This document shows positions 39,483 through 48,155 of a stretch of DNA of 64,000 nucleotides, piece by piece. The notes beneath the pieces are model-generated. The model searched no databases. It saw nothing but the letters and a program-made list of their open reading frames with translations, and was not told the DNA's origin. Location: positions 1 through 64,000 of the forward strand of contig SVLR01000005.1 of assembly GCA_015067785.1 (NCBI GenBank), given 5' to 3'. Origin of the DNA: Oscillospiraceae bacterium. GTDB taxonomy: Bacteria > Bacillota > Clostridia > Oscillospirales > Oscillospiraceae. Position numbers and translations under genes: made by a program. Each line of letters begins with the position of its first letter. Positions within the stretch are counted from its first letter, which is position 1.

Positions 39483-39836
39483 ATGGTGAATCAAAACAAT
39501 GAAAACGGCAAGATCAGCGTCAGCACCAGCGTATATACCGATATTGCCGGTACTGCAGCATCTAACTGCTTTGGCGTAAAGGGAATGGTCGCCCGCTCTG
39601 TCAGCGACGGTTTTTACCACTTGCTCCGCAAGGAGTCTATGAGCAAGGGTGTTCGCGTGGAGTTCCACGAGGATGAAACTATCTCCATCGACCTGCATAT
39701 TATGGTGGACTCTGGTGTCAATCTGTCTGCCGTAGGTGCATCCATCATATCCGAAGTCCGTTATGTAGTGGAGAAGTGCACCGGCACCAAGGTCCGCGCA
39801 GTCAATGTCTACATCGACTCTATGATGGAAGGTTAA
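39483..39836 (+). CDS. Asp23/Gls24 family envelope stress protein
   Basis: ISVSTSVYTDIAGTAASNCFGVKGMV...VNVYIDSMMEG; precedes DAK2-domain gene. Confidence 0.9.
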   Translation: MVNQNNENGKISVSTSVYTDIAGTAASNCFGVKGMVARSVSDGFYHLLRKESMSKGVRVEFHEDETISIDLHIMVDSGVNLSAVGASIISEVRYVVEKCTGTKVRAVNVYIDSMMEG

Positions 39837-39855
39837 CAGTACGGAGGTAGAATCA

Positions 39856-41484
39856 GTGAGACAGACAATTAACGGCTCCGATCTGCGCAGACTGATCATT
39901 AGCGCGGCGGCATCTATTGAGATCAACAAGCAGAAGCTCAATGAGCTGAATGTATTCCCGGTTCCCGATGGCGACACCGGCACCAATATGTCTATGACCA
40001 TCAATGCGGCGGCCAGTGACCTGAGAAAGGCAGACGATCCCTCTTTGGAAAAGGCGGCAGCAATGGCGGCATCTGCTATGCTCCGTGGCGCAAGAGGTAA
40101 TTCCGGTGTTATTTTGTCCCTGCTGTTCCGCGGCATTTCCAAAAAGCTCAAGGGCGCAACGGTTTGTGACGGTGTTCTGTGGGCAAATGCCTTGCAGGAG
40201 GGTGTAGATGCGGCCTACAAGGCAGTTATGAAGCCTGCGGAGGGTACCATTCTGACCGTTGCCCGCTTGGCAGCCGCCAAGGCCCGTCAGGCAGCTGAAG
40301 AGAATAACCATATCGAATTTGTCCACGAGGCAGCCATTGAGGAAGCCAAGGTGGCGCTAGCAAATACCGTCAATCAAAACCCTGTGCTGAAAAAGGCGGG
40401 CGTTGTGGATGCCGGCGGTAAGGGCTGGCTGCTGGTATTGGAAGCAATGGCAGCCGCGCTTCGTGGCGAGGACATCATTGTACCTGAGGGCGGTGTAAGC
40501 GATACCAAGGAGCAGGCGGATTTTGCGGATTTTGACACCGAGGACATTACCTTTACCTACTGCACCGAGTTTATCATCTCCCGGGAAAACGATATGGACC
40601 CCGAAAAGCTCCGGGATTTCCTGAGCAGTCTGGGTGACAGTCTGGTGTTGGTGGATGATGAGGAGATCATCAAGGTCCATGTGCATACCAACGATCCCGG
40701 TAAGGCTCTCCATGAGGCAATAGATTACGGCAGCTTTGTTACCGTTAAGATTGAGAATATGCGCCTGCAGCATACCGAAAAGGTGCTTAGCGAGCAGGAG
40801 CTGGCGCCTAAGATTGCAGAGCCGGAAAAGCCCATCGGTGTGGTTACTGTCTGCGCCGGTGACGGACTTAAGGAAGTCTTCTCCAATCTGGGTGTGGACG
40901 GTGTTATTTCCGGCGGTCAGACCATGAACCCCAGCACCCAGGATATTTTAGAGGTGGTCAACACCGTTCCTGCGGAGACTGTCTTCGTTCTGCCGAACAA
41001 CAAGAACATCATTATGGCAGCAGAGCAGGTAAACGCCCTGACCCCCAAGAATGTCATTGTCGTGCCCAGTAAGACCGTTCCTCAGGGCGTGACCGCAATG
41101 CTCTCCTTTAACCCTGACGGCTCTGTGGAGGAAAACACCGAGGCAATGACCGAGGTGCTGGGTACTGTAGATACTATGCAGATCACCTATGCTGCCCGGA
41201 ACTCCGATTTTGACGGCTATGATATCCACGAAGGCGACTATCTTGCTATTTACGGCAGCGCGCTATTTGGTACCAGCAAGGACATTAAGGTGCTGTTGCG
41301 GGCATTGGCAGAAAAGGTCCGTGATGAGGGCAAGGAATTTATCACCATCTACTACGGTCAGGATATTCAGGAGAAGCACGCCAAAAAGGCAGCGGACCTG
41401 TTTACCCAGATCTGCCCCGATGCGGATGTAAATCTCATCTGTGGCGGTCAGCCGGTGTACTATTACCTGATCTCTGCGGAATAA
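39856..41484 (+). CDS. DAK2 domain/DegV-like fatty acid kinase family protein (FakA/YloV)
   Basis: ELNVFPVPDGDTGTNMSMTI...GARGNSGVILSLLFRGISK; GTG start. Confidence 0.94.
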   Translation: MRQTINGSDLRRLIISAAASIEINKQKLNELNVFPVPDGDTGTNMSMTINAAASDLRKADDPSLEKAAAMAASAMLRGARGNSGVILSLLFRGISKKLKGATVCDGVLWANALQEGVDAAYKAVMKPAEGTILTVARLAAAKARQAAEENNHIEFVHEAAIEEAKVALANTVNQNPVLKKAGVVDAGGKGWLLVLEAMAAALRGEDIIVPEGGVSDTKEQADFADFDTEDITFTYCTEFIISRENDMDPEKLRDFLSSLGDSLVLVDDEEIIKVHVHTNDPGKALHEAIDYGSFVTVKIENMRLQHTEKVLSEQELAPKIAEPEKPIGVVTVCAGDGLKEVFSNLGVDGVISGGQTMNPSTQDILEVVNTVPAETVFVLPNNKNIIMAAEQVNALTPKNVIVVPSKTVPQGVTAMLSFNPDGSVEENTEAMTEVLGTVDTMQITYAARNSDFDGYDIHEGDYLAIYGSALFGTSKDIKVLLRALAEKVRDEGKEFITIYYGQDIQEKHAKKAADLFTQICPDADVNLICGGQPVYYYLISAE

Positions 41485-41497
41485 ACTAAATAGAAGA

Positions 41498-41536
41498 GAC
41501 CGACCGATAGAGAGTGCTCTGTCGGTCGGTTTTTTT
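41498..41536. terminator. Terminator hairpin
   Basis: GACCGACCGATAGAGAGTGCTCTGTCGGTCGGTTTTTTT. Confidence 0.75.
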
Positions 41537-41573
41537 GCAACAAAAGGGGAATGCTGATAGGAGGGGGTGCAAG

Positions 41574-42374
41574 ATGAAATATATAAGAAAGCTTTATGTG
41601 GCAGTTAGATATATTCTAAAGCTGCATATCCCGATCTATGCCTCCTATGCCGGATATTTCCTGATTTTATCTGCCTTTCCCTCGCTGATCCTGCTGCTGA
41701 GCCTTTTGCGGTATGCCGGACTTGAGGTGGAGGTGCTCACCGGTGCGCTGCGGGAGGTCGTGCCGGAGGCGTTGTTTCCGGCGGCAAAACGGCTGATCGT
41801 CCTTGCCTATCAGGGCACAACAGGCGGTATCCTGTCCTTTTCTGCCATTACGGCGCTGTGGTCTGCCAGCCGAGGCGTTTACGGACTTTTGACGGGACTT
41901 AATACCATTTACGGTGTCCGGGAAAACCGGGGATACCTATGCACCCGGACCATCAGCCTCGTCTATACCTTTTTGCTGCTTTTGGTGCTGGTGGCGACCA
42001 TGGCGCTACACGTATTCGGTACGGAGATCTTGTTTTTGCTGCCGGTGCTGGAGGTGCTGGACGGCTTTTTTGACCTGCGGTTTTTCCTGCTGCTGTTTTT
42101 GCAGACGGCGGTATTTACCGGGATCTTTATGGTGCTGCCCAATCGGCGCAACAGCTTTATGGATAGCCTTCCCGGGGCGCTCCTTGCCGCCTCCGGCTGG
42201 CTGGTGTTTTCGGATATTTACTCCGCTTATGTTGCCCATTTTTCTGTCTATACCAGCATTTACGGCTCGGTTTACGGTGTTGCGCTTAGTATGCTGTGGC
42301 TTTACTGCTGTATCAGCATCGTCTTTTACGGCGGTGCCCTCAACGCCTACCTTATTAAGCAGAAAAAAGAATAA
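41574..42374 (+). CDS. YihY/BrkB-family inner membrane protein
   Basis: SYAGYFLILSAFPSLILLLSLLRY...SASRGVYGLLTGLNTIYGVRE. Confidence 0.9.
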   Translation: MKYIRKLYVAVRYILKLHIPIYASYAGYFLILSAFPSLILLLSLLRYAGLEVEVLTGALREVVPEALFPAAKRLIVLAYQGTTGGILSFSAITALWSASRGVYGLLTGLNTIYGVRENRGYLCTRTISLVYTFLLLLVLVATMALHVFGTEILFLLPVLEVLDGFFDLRFFLLLFLQTAVFTGIFMVLPNRRNSFMDSLPGALLAASGWLVFSDIYSAYVAHFSVYTSIYGSVYGVALSMLWLYCCISIVFYGGALNAYLIKQKKE

Positions 42375-42438
42375 AAGTTTACCCCTTGTTCACAAAGCTA
42401 TGTTATGATATAGTAAAAACCGGAAAAGGGGTGACGGT

Positions 42439-43272
42439 ATGTTCGGCTTTGTAATGGCAGATATCAAGGAGCTGACCCGGGAACAGGAACAGCGGTATAG
42501 CAGCGTCTATTGCGGTATTTGCCGCCGTATGCGGTTGCGCGCCGGCGGGGTTGCCCGGCTGGGGCTGAGCTATGATATTACCTTTTTGTCTATGCTTTTG
42601 ATGAGCCTTTATGAGCCGGAGGAGGAAGCCGGAAATCGCGCCTGCCATTTCCATCCCATCCGTCCGAGAGCTTGGGTGGATAACGAATATATCACCTACG
42701 GCGCGGATATGAATATCGCCCTTGCCTACTATAATGCGCTGGACGATCTGGAGGACGAGGGGAAGTATTCTGCAAAGATAGCAAGCAATATTTTCGGCAA
42801 GGAAATGGAGACGATCCGCGCCCTTTATCCGGAAAAATGCAAATGCATCGAGGGAAATCTGGCGCAGCTTCGTGCCTTGGAAAAAGAAAACTGCCCGGAC
42901 CCGGATAAGATGGCGGCTTGCTTTGGCGGGCTGTTGGGAGAATTGTTTGTATATAAAGAGGATATGTGGGCAGACCGGCTTCGAGGCTTAGGCGATGCTA
43001 TGGGCAGATTTATCTACCTTGCCGACGCGGCAATAGATTACCGAAAAGACGGGGAAAAAGAGCAATATAACCCCTTTATTGCCGCAAAAATAGCGCATAA
43101 CTGGGATGTGTTCGAAAGCATCCTTGTGTCTCTGATGGCCCGCTGCACGAGCTATTTTGAGCAGCTGCCTCTGGTGCAGGATAAGGAGATCTTAGATAAT
43201 ATTTTATACGGTGGGATCTGGCTGCAATACCGGCAGAAGCAACGCCAGCGATCCCGGGGAGGAAAAAGATGA
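42439..43272 (+). CDS. DUF5685-like protein
   Basis: [61 protein letters not shown]. Confidence 0.82.
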   Translation: MFGFVMADIKELTREQEQRYSSVYCGICRRMRLRAGGVARLGLSYDITFLSMLLMSLYEPEEEAGNRACHFHPIRPRAWVDNEYITYGADMNIALAYYNALDDLEDEGKYSAKIASNIFGKEMETIRALYPEKCKCIEGNLAQLRALEKENCPDPDKMAACFGGLLGELFVYKEDMWADRLRGLGDAMGRFIYLADAAIDYRKDGEKEQYNPFIAAKIAHNWDVFESILVSLMARCTSYFEQLPLVQDKEILDNILYGGIWLQYRQKQRQRSRGGKR

Positions 43273-43883
43273 CCGATCCCTATAAAGTATTGGGGGTAAG
43301 CCCCAACGCCTCCGATGAGGAGATCAAAAAAGCATACCGCCGTTTGGCAAAGCAGTACCACCCGGACAGAAATCCGGGGGATGCGGAGGCGGCAAAGAAG
43401 ATGCAGGAAGTAAATGCCGCCTATGAGCAGATCAAAAACCCGGAGAAGGCACAGCAAAACCAAGGTGGTTATAACCCCTATGGCAGTTATGATCCCTACG
43501 GCACACAGGGAAGGGCATCCTATTCTCAGATACTGGGGATGGCATATGAATATATCCGCTATCACCAATTCTATCAGGCTTTGCAGATCCTCCAGTCCAC
43601 GGCGGAGCGGACTGCCCGTTGGTATTACTTATCTGCGCTGGCAAACAGAGGCCTTGGCAATCAGGTCACCGCTCTGGAGCATATCCGCCGGGCGGTGTCT
43701 ATGGAGCCGGATAACCGGGAATATTTGCAGACCTTAAAAATGATGGAAAGCGGCGGCGAGGAATATCGCCAGCAGGCAGGCAATTATCGTGGCTTTACCT
43801 TCCATGGTAGTCCCTTTATGTCTCTGTGCCTTTGCTATCTGTGCCAATGCTTCTGCTGCCGCGGCAGATTTTTCTGGTGTTAA
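43269..43883 (+). CDS. J-domain protein with Cys-rich C-terminus
   Basis: [38 protein letters not shown]; tail [18 protein letters not shown]. Confidence 0.92.
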   Translation: MTDPYKVLGVSPNASDEEIKKAYRRLAKQYHPDRNPGDAEAAKKMQEVNAAYEQIKNPEKAQQNQGGYNPYGSYDPYGTQGRASYSQILGMAYEYIRYHQFYQALQILQSTAERTARWYYLSALANRGLGNQVTALEHIRRAVSMEPDNREYLQTLKMMESGGEEYRQQAGNYRGFTFHGSPFMSLCLCYLCQCFCCRGRFFWC

Positions 43884-43900
43884 TAGCGTAAAGCCGGTGC

Positions 43901-45199
43901 TCAAAGCACCGGCTTTATTTCTTGTTCATAGGCATCCGCGCAGGCGGTACGCCATTTTTTGTCATAAAGATTATGGATCTCCTCTGCGGCGAGGGTCCAT
44001 TTGATCAGCGCGCGTTCTTTATCGTCGGGGAAGAACATATAATAGTCGTTGTTGTGGTAAAATTCCAAAAAGCCCTTTGTGGAAAAGGTGAGAGAATACA
44101 GGGCGATGGCGGGGAAATCAAAATCGGCGCTTTGTCCGTCAAGGGTGCCGGAGAAGGAAAGCCCCCGATTGGTGAGCCGCGCCTCTCCAACGGATAAAAG
44201 GATTCTGTTTTTGGGCGGTTTTTCCAATTTATCAAACCGCAATGTGCAAAGACTGCCGGTCAGTGCCATAGAAAAACCTTCTTCGAGCACTTCCTTTGCC
44301 ACACAGCTGCGCTGCCATTTGTACCACCGGTCGATATCGGCAGGACAGCCCTTTCCCTGAACCGGGACTAAATCATAATATTCATTTATCTGCACCTGAA
44401 AACCGCAATGACTGCATACGACTGCGTCATCTTCCACACGCAGGGTGTGCTCTTTTTCACAGTCGGGACATTTATAAAGAATTTTATCGATGCCGTATGC
44501 GTTTGGCTTTTTGCCAATGTATTTATGACGGGCGGTCTTATTAAAGGCAAAATCGTTATAGCGGATCTTTTTGAGCAGCTGACGGTAGATCTGCTCCTCC
44601 GTAAGCTCCTCTAACATTTCGGGGGTGAAAAGAAGGCTGTAGTGGACGCCGATGTATCCCTTTTTGCGGTCAGAGGAATACCGGTTGGTGGCCAAATACG
44701 CGCCCTTGGTGGTGCACACCACGATATTTGCCTTACTGCGCTTAATAAAGGCGGTGGTGGCGGGGTTAATGGGGTGGGTGCTGCCGCTGGTGGACTGGAT
44801 GCCCTCGGGGAAGAGACCGATGGCACCGCCCCGCTTTAGCACCTTCAGCATATTCTTTACGCACATAAAATCGGGCTGGTATAAGTATTTGGAGATGACA
44901 CCAAGGGCAATACAGATGGGATAAAGACCCTTTTGTAAGATGTTCTGAAAGCCGCAGACAATATTGATATCTTTTCGTTTGAAGCCGTAGATCGTATAGA
45001 TAAATTCCAGTCTTGCGGCGTGGGAGGAAAGGAGGATGGTGGGCTGATCCTTGATGGCTTTGGGATCGTAATCGTAGCTGAAGTCCACCTTATACAGCTT
45101 GTTCAAAATGCCCAGCACCCACATAACGACTGTCATAAGAACGGGATTGGGCTTTCTGATCTTCCGGTTTATGAGCTTTGCTTTTAAGTCTTTTTCCAT
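43901..45199 (-). CDS. PlsC-like 1-acyl-glycerol-3-phosphate acyltransferase with zinc-ribbon and C-terminal domain
   Basis: LLSSHAARLEFIYTIYGF...GLFPEGIQSTSGSTHPINPATTAFIKRSKANIV; CPDCEKEHTLRVEDDAVVCSHC. Confidence 0.82.
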   Translation of the reverse strand: MEKDLKAKLINRKIRKPNPVLMTVVMWVLGILNKLYKVDFSYDYDPKAIKDQPTILLSSHAARLEFIYTIYGFKRKDINIVCGFQNILQKGLYPICIALGVISKYLYQPDFMCVKNMLKVLKRGGAIGLFPEGIQSTSGSTHPINPATTAFIKRSKANIVVCTTKGAYLATNRYSSDRKKGYIGVHYSLLFTPEMLEELTEEQIYRQLLKKIRYNDFAFNKTARHKYIGKKPNAYGIDKILYKCPDCEKEHTLRVEDDAVVCSHCGFQVQINEYYDLVPVQGKGCPADIDRWYKWQRSCVAKEVLEEGFSMALTGSLCTLRFDKLEKPPKNRILLSVGEARLTNRGLSFSGTLDGQSADFDFPAIALYSLTFSTKGFLEFYHNNDYYMFFPDDKERALIKWTLAAEEIHNLYDKKWRTACADAYEQEIKPVL

Positions 45200-45442
45200 T
45201 ACACATAATTCCTTTAAGGGAAGATATGGGGAAGCGCGTATTTTTATTATACTGCAAAAATCAGGAAAATCCAGATGTTTTTTGCGGGAAGCAAAATGGT
45301 AGGCTGTAGGGAACGGATTCTTGGACGTGACTTGCCAACCGGTGCTTTTGCAGCCTGTTACGACGGCTGTGAGCTTCCTTCTTGTTGACGAATATCCCTT
45401 TTTCGGTTATAATAAAGAAAAAATTCAAAGGAGAACACTTTT

Positions 45443-45874
45443 ATGCATATTCACGAGGATCATTGTGGCAACCACAGCCACGATCACGAGCATAGCCATA
45501 CCCACGAGCATACCCACGACGGTGTTGCCCATACCCACGAGCATTGCCACGGTCATTCCCACGATCATAGCCATCCCCACGACCACGACCATCTCCACGA
45601 GGATGGCGCCCACCACGACCACAGTCACGATTGCAGCTGCGGCTGTGAGAGCTGCGGCGGAAAGTGCGAGCATACGCCTATGGAGGAGCTTTTGGCGCTG
45701 ATGACCTATATGGCAAATCACAACACCGCCCACGCAAACGAACTGGCAAATCTTGCAAAGCAGCTGCAGGAGCTGGGCAGCTATGCCGCCTATGAGCAGG
45801 TGCTGGCGGCTGTCAGCGACTACGAAAAGGGGAATCTGCGTTTGCGCGCCGTACTGGCGAGCCTGCAGAAGTAA
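45443..45874 (+). CDS. His-rich metal-binding protein
   Basis: ~27 His in first ~62 residues (MHIHEDHCGNHSHDHEHSHTHEHTHD...) then Cys cluster DCSCGCESCGGKC and helical C-terminus. Confidence 0.85.
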   Translation: MHIHEDHCGNHSHDHEHSHTHEHTHDGVAHTHEHCHGHSHDHSHPHDHDHLHEDGAHHDHSHDCSCGCESCGGKCEHTPMEELLALMTYMANHNTAHANELANLAKQLQELGSYAAYEQVLAAVSDYEKGNLRLRAVLASLQK

Positions 45875-45884
45875 GGAGAAAATT

Positions 45885-46076
45885 ATGTGTCTTTCTACGG
45901 TTTATAAAAATAACACCGCCCCCGAGAGCATCCTTATGAAAAATGTGATGCGAATCGAATGTAAGGACGGCACTGTGGTGCTGACGGACCTGATGGATCG
46001 CACCGTTGCCATTGAGGGAATGTTGGAATATGCCAACTTGGTCGAGGGCGTGGTGCTGGTAAAGGAAACTGCCTGA
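45885..46076 (+). CDS. CooT-family (nickel-binding) small protein
   Basis: 63 aa MCLSTVYKNNTAPESILMKNVMRIECKDGTVVLTDLMDRTVAIEGMLEYANLVEGVVLVKETA; own SD (GTAAGGAG); hidden in the track inside ORF 45753..46076. Confidence 0.85.
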   Translation: MCLSTVYKNNTAPESILMKNVMRIECKDGTVVLTDLMDRTVAIEGMLEYANLVEGVVLVKETA

Positions 46077-46540
46077 TGACAAAGTATTTGCTCGTCATTT
46101 TTATTTCGATGCTGCCGATCATTGAGCTGCGTGGCGCTGTGCCCATCGCCATCGGCTATGGCATCGATCCGCTGACTGCACTTATTGTGTGTACGCTCTC
46201 GAATATGGTGCCGGTGCCCATCATCTATTTCTTTGCCCGGAAATTTTTGTTATGGGGCAGTAAACAGCGGTTAATCGGCGGTATATGTACCTTTTTTTTG
46301 GAAAAAGGAGAGCGTGCCGGACAGAAGCTGGTAGCCAAAACCGGCAGAGGCGGGCTGTTTATGGCGCTGCTGCTATTTGTGGGGATTCCGATACCCGGCA
46401 CCGGCGCGTGGACAGGTACGCTGGCAGCCAGCTTCCTCAATATGGGCTTTAAGTCTACGGTGATATCCGTTTCCTTAGGTGTCCTGTTGGCGGGCATCAT
46501 TATGGGAACAGCAAGCCTTGCGGTATTCGGTATTTTTTAA
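46076..46540 (+). CDS. COG2426-type small multidrug export membrane protein
   Basis: LPIIELRGAVPIAIGYGIDPLTALIVCTLSNMVPVPIIYFFARK...FVGIPIPGTGAWTGTLAASFL; ATGA overlap with CooT-like gene. Confidence 0.88.
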   Translation: MTKYLLVIFISMLPIIELRGAVPIAIGYGIDPLTALIVCTLSNMVPVPIIYFFARKFLLWGSKQRLIGGICTFFLEKGERAGQKLVAKTGRGGLFMALLLFVGIPIPGTGAWTGTLAASFLNMGFKSTVISVSLGVLLAGIIMGTASLAVFGIF

Positions 46541-46552
46541 GGAGAAAAAGCT

Positions 46553-46888
46553 ATGTGTATTTTTTGTAAGATCATCGCGGGAGAGATCCCTTCTACAAAG
46601 GTCTACGAGGACGAGACTGTTTTCGCCTTCCGGGACATCAATCCCCAGGCGCCTACCCATATTTTGGTAATTCCCAAGACCCATATTGGGTCTGTTGCGG
46701 AGCTGACGGCAGAAAACAGCGCCGTGGTTGCCCACATTTTCGAGGTGATCCCCCAAATTGCCAAGGCGGAAGGTCTTGCAAACGGCTACCGGGTGGTCTC
46801 CAATTGCGGCCCGGATGCCCGGCAGAGCGTCCAGCATCTCCATTTCCATATCTTAGGCGGTCGGGAATTAACCGAGCAAATGGCATAA
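46553..46888 (+). CDS. HIT family protein
   Basis: CIFCKIIAGEIPSTKVYEDETVFAFRDINPQAPTHILVIPKTH...QSVQHLHFHILGGR. Confidence 0.97.
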   Translation: MCIFCKIIAGEIPSTKVYEDETVFAFRDINPQAPTHILVIPKTHIGSVAELTAENSAVVAHIFEVIPQIAKAEGLANGYRVVSNCGPDARQSVQHLHFHILGGRELTEQMA

Positions 46889-46893
46889 ATTTT

Positions 46894-46943
46894 GTAGGGG
46901 CGACCATCGGTCGTCCGCGGACGGACAATGCCCGCCCCTACAA
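46894..46943. repeat. Family B palindromic repeat (GTAGGGGCGACC...GCCCCTACAA)
   Basis: GTAGGGGCGACCATCGGTCGTCCGCGGACGGACAATGCCCGCCCCTACAA. Confidence 0.75.
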
Positions 46944-46965
46944 CCGTACGATTGTGAATTGGTAG

Positions 46966-46993
46966 TTGACAATTACGGAAATTCGACTATAAT
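46966..46993 (+). promoter_or_regulatory. Sigma-A promoter for TPP-riboswitch/thiT leader
   Basis: TTGACA-16-TATAAT. Confidence 0.75.
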
Positions 46994-47015
46994 TATCTTA
47001 GATCGCAGAACAAAT

Positions 47016-47112
47016 AGTCTTCGGGGGGCCGGATGCATCCGGCTGAGATTTGGCTTGGTAGCCACGACCCGTGAACCTGATACGGTTAGTACCGTCGGAG
47101 GGAAAGATGCAC
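47016..47112 (+). ncRNA. TPP riboswitch (THI element)
   Basis: GGGGGGCC...GGCTGAGATT...GACCCGTGAACCTGATACGGTTAGTACCGTCGGAGGGAAA. Confidence 0.97.
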
Positions 47113-47128
47113 ATATGAGATGCCTTGG

Positions 47129-47175
47129 TATCGCATTGCACCCAGACGGTTTGCAATGCGATAATTTTTTGTGCG
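47129..47175 (+). terminator. Riboswitch expression-platform terminator
   Basis: ATCGCATTGCACCCAGACGGTTTGCAATGCGATAATTTTTT. Confidence 0.8.
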
Positions 47176-47248
47176 TAGCACAAAAAATCCCAAGAGACCG
47201 CGATATAATGTACTGCAATGTCTGATGTGACCTTTTGCTATGAGGACA

Positions 47249-47360
47249 AAGGCTCCCTTGTGTAAAGGGAGCTGGCAAAAATCTTTGATTTTTGACTGAG
47301 GGATTGACAACCCCTCCGGGTCGCTGTTCGCGACCCACCTCCCCTTACACAGGGGAGGCT
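47249..47360. repeat. Dispersed hairpin repeat, family A copy inside thiT leader (opposite orientation)
   Basis: AAGGCTCCCTTGTGTAAAGGGAGCTGGC ... CACCTCCCCTTACACAGGGGAGGCT. Confidence 0.8.
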
Positions 47361-47465
47361 GTGGCTTGGCGTTGGCTCTCGGATATTACAAAATAAAAGC
47401 GGAAAATATGTCTTGGGGTTTGCGCGCACGCACCGCGGCAAAGACCGCAGAAAGGAAGGCATTCT

Positions 47466-48047
47466 ATGCAAAACAATGTAAACAAAAGTCACCTTCGAAT
47501 TCAGTCGCTGTGCGAAGGCGCGATTCTGGTAGCCCTGGCGCAGATCCTCGGCTACATCAAGCTGTTTCCGCCCACTTGGCCAAACGGCGGCTCTATCACG
47601 CTGGCGGCGTTCCCTATTGCCCTTTTTGCTGTGCGCTGGGGCGTGGGACGGGGTCTGCTGGCTGGCTTTGTATTCGGTATCTTGCAGCTGCTGATGGACG
47701 AAGCCTATGCTTGGGGCTGGCAGTCTATGCTGCTGGATTATTTGGTGGCATTTACCCCCTTGGGACTTGCGGGACTGTTTAAGGGCAAGAAATGGGGCAT
47801 TTTCCCCGGTATTGTGCTGGGAAATGCGGGAAGATTCCTCGTCCATTACATCAGCGGCGTGACCATCTACCGCATTTATGAGCCCACCAACATCCCCGGT
47901 ATCGGCACTTTTGACGGTGCGGAGCTCTATTCCCTCGTCTATAACGGCTCCTATATGCTGCCGTGTATGCTCCTTGCCTTGGCGGTAGCCGCCCTTTTGT
48001 ATGTACCGATGAAGAAATACTTTGCGGGATATGACCTGAACAAGTAG
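47466..48047 (+). CDS. thiT: Energy-coupled thiamine transporter ThiT (ECF-S component)
   Basis: TPP riboswitch upstream; LGYIKLFPPTWPNGGSITLAAFPIALFAVRWGVGRGLLAGFVFGILQLLMDEAYAWGWQSMLLDYLVAF. Confidence 0.95.
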   Translation: MQNNVNKSHLRIQSLCEGAILVALAQILGYIKLFPPTWPNGGSITLAAFPIALFAVRWGVGRGLLAGFVFGILQLLMDEAYAWGWQSMLLDYLVAFTPLGLAGLFKGKKWGIFPGIVLGNAGRFLVHYISGVTIYRIYEPTNIPGIGTFDGAELYSLVYNGSYMLPCMLLALAVAALLYVPMKKYFAGYDLNK

Positions 48048-48120
48048 GGGCGAGCATCGCTCGTCCGCAAAGCCCCCTATAAGGGAAGCCTGCACGGACG
48101 GCCAATGGCCACCCCTACAA
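48044..48120. repeat. Family B palindromic repeat overlapping thiT stop codon
   Basis: GTAGGGGCGAGCATCGCTCGTCCGC ... ACGGACGGCCAATGGCCACCCCTACAA. Confidence 0.7.
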
Positions 48121-48155
48121 TAAGACCCGGTAGATTTTGATCTACCGGGTCAATT

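Noticed and set aside
45443-45650. CACGA/CCACGA repeated motif as DNA repeat
   Set aside because: Explained by His-Asp/Glu/Ser codons of the His-rich ORF.
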